DNA from: Microbacterium sufflavum
Lineage (GTDB): Bacteria > Actinomycetota > Actinomycetes > Actinomycetales > Microbacteriaceae
Length of the DNA stretch: 64,000 nucleotides
Direction of reading: 5' to 3'
Assembly (NCBI RefSeq): GCF_023101165.1
Contig: NZ_CP078076.1
Coordinates: 310,001 to 374,000 of the forward strand
In this document: positions 56,904 through 64,000 of the stretch, piece after piece
Layout of the letters: every line of letters begins with the position of its first letter
Position numbering within the stretch: position 1 is the stretch's first letter
Position numbers and translations under genes: made by a program
Notes under the pieces: model-generated
Told to the model about the DNA's origin: nothing
Seen by the model: only the letters and a program-made list of their open reading frames with translations
Database searches by the model: none

Positions 56904-57174
56904 CCGGGCACGTCGCGCTCGACGTTCGTCCAGCGCGGATCCGACGATCAGCCAGACCTCTGCGCCGGGCCGCCAGGCCGTCCGAACGGCGTTGTGCCGG
57001 TAACGAGTAACCCTTTACCTTCTAGACGGCACGCGGCCATCCGTGTGCCGTCCTCACGGTCGCGGGCTGTCCCGACAGCCAGGCGCGGGTGCGCGTCCGC
57101 GAGGGAACCGATCATCACGTCGTCGCACGGTGTCGTCGCGCCGGCGTGATCGACCAACCATTGAAGGGATACCC
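56904..57174. other. Long leader of the repeat-protein gene
   Basis: 271 bp without a convincing gene. It contains a GGCTGTC-CC-GACAGCC hairpin (about 57067-57082) and an AT-richer stretch with GTAAC repeats near 57000 that could be the promoter. No known riboswitch was recognised. Confidence 0.5.
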
Positions 57175-60100
57175 GTGGACTCCACAGCAGCAGTGCTCTC
57201 GCGACCACCCGGTCGCGTGCGCCGATTCACGAGCATGCTCCTGGCATCGCTCTTCGTCACCTCGGCACTGGTCGGGGTGAGCACGCTCGGAGGCCCCGCT
57301 CCGAGCGCCGAGGCCACCCAGAGCTGGGGCACGACGACGCTTCGTCAGACCAACCAGTTCTTCGCCTATGTCAACGCCGGCGAACAGCTCACCGGCGACA
57401 TCTCGAAGCTCGTGCGAGGGGTCGGATCCCAGTCGGCCACGCTCCGGGCCACATCGCCGTCCGGTGAGACGTTCGAGTGCACCGTGGCCGCCGACGCGGT
57501 CGTCGGCACCGCCTGCACGTTCGGCACCCAGACGGCGGCGGTCAGCGGCATCTGGACGATCGACTTCGTCCGTCCCGTCGCCGACTCGCAGGCCGCCGCC
57601 GGCACCTTCCAGTGGAACATCACCGTCAGCTCGGGCGGCACGCCGATCCCCGGCCGCGTGTGGTCCGACGACTTCATCATGGAAGACACGGAACCGGCGA
57701 CCTTCGACCTCTGGTACGTCGGCTCGACGGGCTACCAGTACCGGTCGACGTACTCGGACTTCCGCGGCATCTCGAGCCGGTTCCAGGTGAACCAGTTCGG
57801 CAACGTGCTGCCAGGGACGTGCACGCCGTACTACGGCAGCGCGGCCATGGGGGCGCCCACCGGCTCGGAGATCCCCGGCATCGAGCCGAGCGACTCGTGC
57901 GGTGTGCCGTACCACATCTTCTTCGAGATGCCCGCGGCCGACCTCCCCGCGTCGGCTTCTGCCGTGGACGGCAGCCACTTCGTGCTGCCCGCGCCGGAAA
58001 CACCGGACATCTCCGGCTTCGCGTTCGCGCCCGCCGGCAACGACACGCGTGCCGGCACGTTCACCTTCACCACGAGCGGTCACGTCGGCTCGGTCGACCT
58101 CTGGGTCGACGCGGACGCCGACGGCTTCTACGGAACCGCGGGCGATCGCCTGATCACCGTGGCGGTCAACGGGGACGGCGTGCAGACGGTGTCCTTCGAC
58201 GGACTCGACGCCTTCGGAGCACCGATTCCCGCGACGACGCAGTTCGCCGCGCGCGCCGGTATCTCCAAGGCGGGTGAGATCCACTTCGTCAACTCCGACA
58301 TCGAGAGCCGCGGCGGCATCTCCGTGACCGCGATCAACGGCCCGGCGGCCGGGTCGTCCACCCTGTACTGGAACGACACGACCCTGGAGCTCGCGAATCA
58401 CCGCACGGACTGCCTTCCGCCCGTGATGGACGGACGGGCGGGGACGGCGAGCGCTGTCCCCGGCGGCGTGCACGGCTGGCCCTGCGACATGAGCATCCAG
58501 CCCAACAACGCGAACAACGGCGTCGACGGCCCCTGGGGCGACGTGCGCCACATCGACGACTGGACCTTCACGCCGGTCGACGAGCAGGAGCAGATCATCG
58601 TCGCACCCGCGGCGAACTACACCGTGGTGAAGTCGTCCGACCCGGCCGACGGCGAGTCGGTCCAGTCGGGTGACGTGGTGACCTACACGATCGACGTGGC
58701 ACAGGTGGGCAACGTCCCCGCGGACGCCACGCTCACCGACGACCTCGCGAACGTGCTCGACGACGCCGCGTACAACGGCGACGTCGCCGCCAGCACGGGA
58801 ACGGTCGACGTGACCGGAACCACCCTGTCGTGGAACGGCACCCTCCCCGTGGGCGGGACCGCGACGATCACCTACTCCGTGACCGTCGACGACATGTCCG
58901 ACCTGCCCGCGGGCGACTACAGTCTCGGCAACGTGGTCACCAGCCCCGGCTGTGCGACCGCGGACGACTGCTCGACGGTGCACCCGATCGGCGCGTACTC
59001 CGTGGTGAAGACCTCGGACCCCGCGTCCGGCACAACCGTGTCCGATGATCAGAAGCTGACGTTCACCGTCACCGTCACCGAGACCGGTCAGGGTTCCGTG
59101 GACGGCGCGACGCTGACCGACGACCTCTCCGACGTGCTCGACGACGCCACCTGGAACGACGACCTCGTCGCCTCCGCCGGCACGGTGTCCTTCGACCAGG
59201 ACAGCGAGCAGCTGGACTGGTCGGGCGACCTGGCCCCCGGCGCCGTCGTGACGATCACCTACTCGGTGACCGTCACCGGAGACGGCGACCAGTCGCTGAT
59301 CAACCAGGTCACCAGCCCCGGGTGCGCCTCGCCCGAGACGTGCGGCACGACGCACCTGTACGGCACCTACTCGGTGGTCAAGGAGTCCGACCCCGCGTCG
59401 GGCACCGACGTGGCCCCCGGTGACACCATCACCTACACGGTGACCGTCACCCAGGCGGGTACGGGCGCGGTCGACGCCGTGCTCACGGACGACCTGACCG
59501 GGGTGCTCGACGACGCCGTGTGGAACGGCGACCTGGCGGCCGACCTCGGCACCGCGTCGTTCGATCCCGCGACGAACGCCTTCACGTGGAACGGCACGCT
59601 CCAGCCGGGCGAGGTGGCCACGATCACCTACTCGGTCGGGGTCAGCGGCGCCGGAGACACCGACCTGCTCAACGTCGTCACCAGCCCGGGCTGTGCCACC
59701 GCCGACGTCTGCTCCACGGAGCACTTCGTCGGGGCGTACTCCGTGGTCAAGACGTCCGACCCCGCGCCGGGGACGGCCGTCGAGCCGGGGGACGTCATCA
59801 CCTACACGGTGACGGTGACGCAGACCGGCAGCGGGGCGGTGCAGGACGCCGTCCTCACCGACGAGCTGCCCGAGGTGCTCGACGACGCCACCTGGAACGA
59901 CGACGCGGAGGTCTCCGCCGGTGACCTCGAGTACGACGAGGACACGCAGGAGCTGAGCTGGACCGGTGACCTGGCCGTGGGCGACGTCGTCACGATCACC
60001 TACTCGGTGACCGTGACCGCCGCGGGCGACACCAGCCTGACCAACACGGTCACCAGCCCGGGCTGCCTCACGCCGGAGGACTGCACGACGAACCACCTCG

Positions 60101-61356
60101 CGGGTTCCTACTCCGTCGTGAAGGACTCCGATCCCGCCCCGGGCACCGACGTCGCCACGGGTGACACGATCACCTACACCGTGACCGTCACCCAGTCGGG
60201 CCTCGCCGCCGTGACGGGCGCGACGCTCACGGACGACCTGTCCGAGGTGCTGGACGACGCCACGTGGGACGACACGATCACCGCCACCAGCGGTGCCGCG
60301 ACGTTCGACCCGGCGACGGCACAGCTCGCCTGGACGGGCGACCTGGTTCCCGGCGCCGTGGTGACGATCACGTACTCGGTCACCGTCGTCGAGGGTGGCG
60401 ACACGACGCTCACCAACGTCGTGACCAGCCCCGGCTGCGAATCCGAGTCGGTGTGCACCACCGAGCACTACACCGGCACCTACGCCGTCGTGAAGAGCTC
60501 GGACCCGGTGTCGGGCACGACGGTCGCGGCCGGCCAGGTGATCGACTACACGATCACGGTCACGCAGGACGGTGCCGGATCGGTGGCCGCACTGCTGTCG
60601 GACGACCTGACCGGTGTCTTCGACGACGCGTCGTACAACGGCGACGTGGCGGCGAGCCTCGGCACGGTGGCGATGGACGGCGCGAACCTCACCTGGAACG
60701 CGACGCTCGCGCCCGGCGAGGTCGCGACGATCCCGTACTCCGTGACCGTCGGGGCGATCGGATCGGGTGACGGGCAGCTGCCCAACGTGGTCACGAGCCC
60801 GGGCTGCCAGAGCCAGACCGACTGCGCCACGGTGCACCAGGTCGGCGCGTACACCTTCGAGAAGACATCGGACCCCGCACCGGGACGGGTCGACCGCGGC
60901 GACGTGATCGACTACACCCTGACGGTGCGCCACACCGGCGTCGGACCGATCCCCGGTGCGCGGATCCTCGACGATCTGACCGCGGTGCTCGACGACGCCA
61001 CGTACAACGACGATGCGGTCGCGTCCGCGGGGACCGTGACCCGTGACGGCGTGGACCTCACCTGGACCGGCGACCTCGTCGCGGGTGACGTGGTGACGAT
61101 CACCTACTCGGTGACCGTCACGGGCAACGGTGATGGCGACATCGACAACGTCGTCACCACCGACGACCCGCGCGGCGGCTGCGCGGCCAACGAGCCGTGC
61201 CGCACCGAGCACGACGTGCCGCCGATGCCGGGCCTGGCCACCACCGGTGGCGAGCTGCCGGTGTGGTCGGTGCCGATCGCGCTCCTGCTCCTGCTGGTCG
61301 GCAGCGGCGTGTACGTCGTCGCCCGCCGTCGTCGGAGCGACATGAACGCCGAGTAG
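57175..61356 (+). CDS. Giant cell-wall-anchored repeat protein (DUF11/DUF7927-like, LATTG)
   Basis: A 1393-residue surface protein. The signal peptide (about residues 1-40, ending PSAEA) is followed by a 440-residue N-terminal domain (acidic, SDDFIMEDTEPATFDLWYVG) and seven tandem repeats of about 120 residues from residue 482, each opening Y-x-VVK-x-SDP and containing LTDDL, VLDDA and TYSVTV. The C-terminus has the sortase motif LATTG, a hydrophobic helix and RRRR. LAxTG is the class E sortase motif of actinobacteria. GTG start with GAAGGG upstream. Probably an adhesin or stalk. Confidence 0.88.
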   Translation: MDSTAAVLSRPPGRVRRFTSMLLASLFVTSALVGVSTLGGPAPSAEATQSWGTTTLRQTNQFFAYVNAGEQLTGDISKLVRGVGSQSATLRATSPSGETFECTVAADAVVGTACTFGTQTAAVSGIWTIDFVRPVADSQAAAGTFQWNITVSSGGTPIPGRVWSDDFIMEDTEPATFDLWYVGSTGYQYRSTYSDFRGISSRFQVNQFGNVLPGTCTPYYGSAAMGAPTGSEIPGIEPSDSCGVPYHIFFEMPAADLPASASAVDGSHFVLPAPETPDISGFAFAPAGNDTRAGTFTFTTSGHVGSVDLWVDADADGFYGTAGDRLITVAVNGDGVQTVSFDGLDAFGAPIPATTQFAARAGISKAGEIHFVNSDIESRGGISVTAINGPAAGSSTLYWNDTTLELANHRTDCLPPVMDGRAGTASAVPGGVHGWPCDMSIQPNNANNGVDGPWGDVRHIDDWTFTPVDEQEQIIVAPAANYTVVKSSDPADGESVQSGDVVTYTIDVAQVGNVPADATLTDDLANVLDDAAYNGDVAASTGTVDVTGTTLSWNGTLPVGGTATITYSVTVDDMSDLPAGDYSLGNVVTSPGCATADDCSTVHPIGAYSVVKTSDPASGTTVSDDQKLTFTVTVTETGQGSVDGATLTDDLSDVLDDATWNDDLVASAGTVSFDQDSEQLDWSGDLAPGAVVTITYSVTVTGDGDQSLINQVTSPGCASPETCGTTHLYGTYSVVKESDPASGTDVAPGDTITYTVTVTQAGTGAVDAVLTDDLTGVLDDAVWNGDLAADLGTASFDPATNAFTWNGTLQPGEVATITYSVGVSGAGDTDLLNVVTSPGCATADVCSTEHFVGAYSVVKTSDPAPGTAVEPGDVITYTVTVTQTGSGAVQDAVLTDELPEVLDDATWNDDAEVSAGDLEYDEDTQELSWTGDLAVGDVVTITYSVTVTAAGDTSLTNTVTSPGCLTPEDCTTNHLAGSYSVVKDSDPAPGTDVATGDTITYTVTVTQSGLAAVTGATLTDDLSEVLDDATWDDTITATSGAATFDPATAQLAWTGDLVPGAVVTITYSVTVVEGGDTTLTNVVTSPGCESESVCTTEHYTGTYAVVKSSDPVSGTTVAAGQVIDYTITVTQDGAGSVAALLSDDLTGVFDDASYNGDVAASLGTVAMDGANLTWNATLAPGEVATIPYSVTVGAIGSGDGQLPNVVTSPGCQSQTDCATVHQVGAYTFEKTSDPAPGRVDRGDVIDYTLTVRHTGVGPIPGARILDDLTAVLDDATYNDDAVASAGTVTRDGVDLTWTGDLVAGDVVTITYSVTVTGNGDGDIDNVVTTDDPRGGCAANEPCRTEHDVPPMPGLATTGGELPVWSVPIALLLLLVGSGVYVVARRRRSDMNAE

Positions 61357-61373
61357 TGGACGGTGCTCGACGG

Positions 61374-61403
61374 GAGCGGGGTGGCCATCCGGCCACCCCG
61401 CTC
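61374..61403. terminator. 13-bp-stem terminator after the repeat protein
   Basis: GAGCGGGGTGGCC (61374-61386), loop ATCC, GGCCACCCCGCTC (61391-61403): a perfect stem just after the surface-protein gene. Confidence 0.85.
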
Positions 61404-61531
61404 TCGTCGTCTGCGGAGCCGCTTCGACGCATGCCGTGCGGCGTATGCGGGCCGGGTTAGCCTGAGGACAGCGATCGGCATCCGCCCTTGGCTTCCACAG
61501 CTCAAGGGCTCCCGATCGACAGGAGAGCATC

Positions 61532-62644
61532 ATCTCTCTCACCCGAACCGCCTCCCCCGCCTCCGCCCTCGGCCCCGTCCGCCAGACCTACGCGGGCACC
61601 GCCGAATTCCCCCCGATGACACGGGCGTACCGCGACGTGCAGCAGGTGGTGAAGGAGACCGGGCTGCTGCAGCGCACCCCCGTGTTCTACTCGCTCGTCG
61701 GCGGCGCCCTGCTGCTGGCCCTCGCCGGCTGCGTCACCGGCTTCCTGCTGCTCGGCGACAGCTGGTTCCAGCTGCTCATCGCGGCGGCGCTCGGCATCGT
61801 CTTCACGCAGATCGCGTTCCTCGCGCACGAGGCAGCGCACCGACAGATCCTGTCGTCCGGTCCCGCGAACTTCCGCCTCGCGCGCATCCTCGCCGGGATC
61901 GTCGGCATGAGCTACCACTGGTGGGACTCGAAGCACACCCGCCACCACGGCAACCCGAACCAGGTCGGCCGCGACCCCGACATCGAGGTCGACACGATCT
62001 CCTTCCTCGAGACCGATGCCGCGCAGTCCCGCGGCCTCGTGCGGCTGATCACCCGCAAGCAGGGCTGGCTGTTCTTCCCGCTGCTCACGCTCGAGGGCCT
62101 CAACCTGCACTACATCGGCCTCAAGCACCTGCTCACCCGCAAGAACGTGAAGGGCCGCTGGATCGAGCTGTCGCTCATCGTCGCCCGGTTCGCGATCATC
62201 CTGATCCCGGTGTTCCTGATGCTGCCGCTCGGGATGGCGTTCGCGTTCCTCGGGGTGCAGCTCGCGGTGTTCGGCGTGTACATGGGCGCGTCGTTCGCCC
62301 CGAACCACAAGGGCATGCCGATCATCGCGCCCGACGCCAAGCTCGACTTCTTCTCCAAGCAGGTGCGCACCTCGCGCAACATCCACGGCGGCCGCTGGGT
62401 CACCTGGCTCATGGGCGGCCTGAACCACCAGGTCGAGCACCACCTGTTCCCCAACATGTCGCGCCTGCACCTGGCGAAGGCGCGGGAGATCGTGCGCGAC
62501 TACTGCGCCGCCAACGGCATCGCGTACACCGAGACGAGCCTCGTGCGCTCCTACGCGATCGTGATCGACTACCTCAACCGGGTGGGGCTCGCCGCGCGCG
62601 ACCCATTCGACTGCCCCGCCGCCGCCCAGCTGCGCCGCGCCTGA
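61532..62644 (+). CDS. Acyl-CoA/acyl-lipid fatty acid desaturase
   Basis: A membrane diiron desaturase of about 370 residues with the three His boxes: HEAAH, KHTRHHGNPN and NHQVEHHLFP, separated by membrane helices. It introduces double bonds into membrane fatty acids. The first ATG (61616, 342 residues) has no ribosome site, whereas strong coding bias reaches back to an AGGAGAG site whose best-placed start codon is ATC at 61532. No ATG, GTG or TTG lies in that stretch. A TTAGCCT -10 box lies at about 61456. Confidence 0.85.
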   Translation: MSLTRTASPASALGPVRQTYAGTAEFPPMTRAYRDVQQVVKETGLLQRTPVFYSLVGGALLLALAGCVTGFLLLGDSWFQLLIAAALGIVFTQIAFLAHEAAHRQILSSGPANFRLARILAGIVGMSYHWWDSKHTRHHGNPNQVGRDPDIEVDTISFLETDAAQSRGLVRLITRKQGWLFFPLLTLEGLNLHYIGLKHLLTRKNVKGRWIELSLIVARFAIILIPVFLMLPLGMAFAFLGVQLAVFGVYMGASFAPNHKGMPIIAPDAKLDFFSKQVRTSRNIHGGRWVTWLMGGLNHQVEHHLFPNMSRLHLAKAREIVRDYCAANGIAYTETSLVRSYAIVIDYLNRVGLAARDPFDCPAAAQLRRA

Positions 62645-62694
62645 CCGCCGCCCGCAGACCGGGGGTGCGGTCGCGGCACGGGAGAATGGACTCC

Positions 62695-64000
62695 ATGTCC
62701 GCGCGTTCTCCCCAGCGACTGCTCTCCTCGGTCCGCCGGCTGCTGCACACCGACCCGTCGAGCGTCGCGCACACCGAGGCCTTGCCCGTCATCGACGAGC
62801 GCACCGTGCCGCGCGTGCTCGACCTCGCGACCCGCATCGGCGAGTCGATGTTCGCGGTGGGGGCGTCCGCGCACGAGGTGACCCTCGCGATCACCCGCGT
62901 GTGCGAGGCCTACGGGCTCAAGGGCGTGCAAGTCGACGTCACCTACAACTCGATCACGGTGTCGTTCCACCTCAGCGGGGAGGTGTGGCCGGAGACCCTG
63001 GTGCGCGTGGTGCGGGTCGCCGCCCCCGACCACGCCAAGCTGCAGCGCGTGCAGGCCCTGGTCGCCGACATCGACGCCGGGCTCGACCTGGAGTCGGCCC
63101 GCACCGCCTTCCGCGTGATCCGGCGGATGCCGTTCCGCTACCAGCAGCCGGTCGTGATCGTGGCCCGTGCGCTGCTCGCGGTGGGCGTGAGCATCATGCT
63201 GGGCGCCTCCCCGATCATCGTCGGGCTCACGTTCGTCGCGGCCCTGTGCGCCGCGCTCACCCAGGCCGGGCTCGCGCGGCTGCGGGTGCCCCTGTTCTTC
63301 AGCCAGATCGCGGGCGGGTTCGTGACGACGGTCGTCGCGGTCGCGGTGTCCGCGCTGGGCAGCGCCGGCGTCGAGCCCTTCGTGGGCATCCGGCCGTCGA
63401 TCATCGTCGCGTCCGGCATCGTGCTCATGCTCGCCGGACTCACCGTGGTCGGTGCCGCGCAGGACGCGATCGACGGTTTCGCGCTCACCGCGGGCGGTCG
63501 CATCCTCGACCTCACGATGCAGACCCTCGGGGTCGTGATCGGCATCCTCGTCGGACTGGAGCTGGGCGGCGTGCTCGGCTTCACGATGGGGCTGCCCGAC
63601 GACCCCGCCCCGTTCGGGCCGCTGCTGAACCAGTTCGCCGGTGCCGTCATCATCGCGGTCGCCGTGGCGGTGTTCAACGGCGCGGGACTGCGGATCATCC
63701 TGGTGAGCGCGCTGCTGAGCGCCCTGACGCTCGCCGGGTACGCGGGCACCGTGGCGCTGCACCTCCACCCCGCGGCGGCGAGCGCGGTCGGCGCGCTGCT
63801 GGCGAGCTTCGTCGGCATGCTGATCGCGCACAACCTGCACGTGCCCTCGGTCGCGGTGACGACGGCCGCGATCGTGCCGCTCGTGCCCGGGGTCGCGGTG
63901 TTCCAGGGGCTGCTGGAGATGGTGCACGCGGCGGGCACCTCCGCCGGGATGCTCGCCACGGGCGGCTCGCTCATCGACGCCGCGGTGATCGGCATCGCGC
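62695..64000 (+). CDS. Threonine/serine exporter (ThrE family), truncated by window edge
   Basis: The first 435 residues; the stop lies beyond 64000. It has an N-terminal cytosolic ThrE domain (residues about 30-150, ATRIGESMFAVGASAHEVTLAITRVCEAYGL) followed by at least nine membrane helices including the second DUF3815-like half. ThrE exports threonine and serine driven by proton motive force. GAGAAT 7 bp before the ATG suggests a leaderless transcript. Confidence 0.88.
   Translation, partial: MSARSPQRLLSSVRRLLHTDPSSVAHTEALPVIDERTVPRVLDLATRIGESMFAVGASAHEVTLAITRVCEAYGLKGVQVDVTYNSITVSFHLSGEVWPETLVRVVRVAAPDHAKLQRVQALVADIDAGLDLESARTAFRVIRRMPFRYQQPVVIVARALLAVGVSIMLGASPIIVGLTFVAALCAALTQAGLARLRVPLFFSQIAGGFVTTVVAVAVSALGSAGVEPFVGIRPSIIVASGIVLMLAGLTVVGAAQDAIDGFALTAGGRILDLTMQTLGVVIGILVGLELGGVLGFTMGLPDDPAPFGPLLNQFAGAVIIAVAVAVFNGAGLRIILVSALLSALTLAGYAGTVALHLHPAAASAVGALLASFVGMLIAHNLHVPSVAVTTAAIVPLVPGVAVFQGLLEMVHAAGTSAGMLATGGSLIDAAVIGIA

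Noticed and set aside
57115..61542. Very long open frame on the minus strand opposite the repeat protein
   Set aside because: It mirrors the GC3-biased plus-strand gene, is His/Arg/Asp-rich without recognisable domains, and has no ribosome site. It is a shadow of codon bias.
1..64000. Prophage, CRISPR array, restriction or known phage-defence genes
   Set aside because: None recognised. The only toxin-antitoxin module is VapBC, and the only island-like segment is 47.1-48.5 kb.

Overview
The window is a chromosomal segment of a very GC-rich actinobacterium. Strong G/C third-position bias, TANNNT -10 boxes placed 6-7 bp before ATG/GTG (leaderless mRNAs), and families typical of Microbacteriaceae (DUF7882, DUF6766, DUF7218, DUF6412 with a second YidC) all point to a Microbacterium-like organism. 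No rRNA, CRISPR array, transposase or phage gene was seen. No gene-free stretch exceeds 300 bp; the longest are 30032-30324, 56904-57174 and 16088-16326.

Layout. 0-5 kb: end of a cation antiporter, purU, a VapBC pair, nitronate monooxygenase, DUF6412 plus YidC paralogue, EamA exporter. 5-8.6 kb: stress-type genes (GS39-like SDR, DUF7882, FHA, DUF6766, CinA). 8.6-16 kb: a phosphonate locus (phnD-phnC-fused phnE-FAD oxidase-phosphonatase-like HAD-dehydrogenase) with a divergent GntR regulator. 16-18.4 kb: histidine kinase and divergent LuxR-type regulator, with an unannotated 15-residue peptide gene just upstream of the kinase. 18.5-25.5 kb: EamA exporter, M18 aminopeptidase, cytosine-type permease plus cysteine hydrolase, MBL hydrolase/TetR pair, alpha/beta hydrolase. 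25.5-29.5 kb: kynurenine operon (kynA, an amidohydrolase in place of kynB, kynU, PaaX-type regulator). 30-36 kb: metal and stress genes (copper-storage protein, CsbD, small membrane protein, DUF7218, YbdK, DHA2 pump, haem-oxygenase-like enzyme, CDGSH protein). 36-45 kb: YggS, GABA-type transaminase, glutamine amidotransferase, AhpD-like protein/AraC, DegT aminotransferase, tRNA-Cys, class I aminotransferase and MocR regulator, DedA. 45-51 kb: ene-reductase and MarR, a 1.4-kb insert between 72-bp direct repeats, a second MarR with its DHA2 pump. 51-57 kb: lipoprotein, acidic microprotein, amine oxidase, SoxR-controlled MFS pump, ECF sigma factor with membrane partner, soxR. 57-64 kb: a 1393-residue LATTG-anchored repeat protein, fatty acid desaturase, ThrE-like exporter (cut by the window edge).

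How it works together. Nine scattered stress-type transcription units share one promoter layout: GTCAA-N2-CC (usually followed by CTG), then 24-25 bp from the end of the nine-base box to a (T/G/C)ANNNT -10 box. This suggests one general-stress regulator. Other circuits readable from operators are SoxR to the MFS pump and itself, MocR to itself and the GABA-type transaminase (site also over the yggS start), TetR over the MBL/TetR divergent promoter, and a MarR over its pump. The most novel items are the stress box, the peptide plus two-component system, the repeat-flanked insert with a split secreted protein and a small membrane protein, and the kynurenine-operon amidohydrolase.
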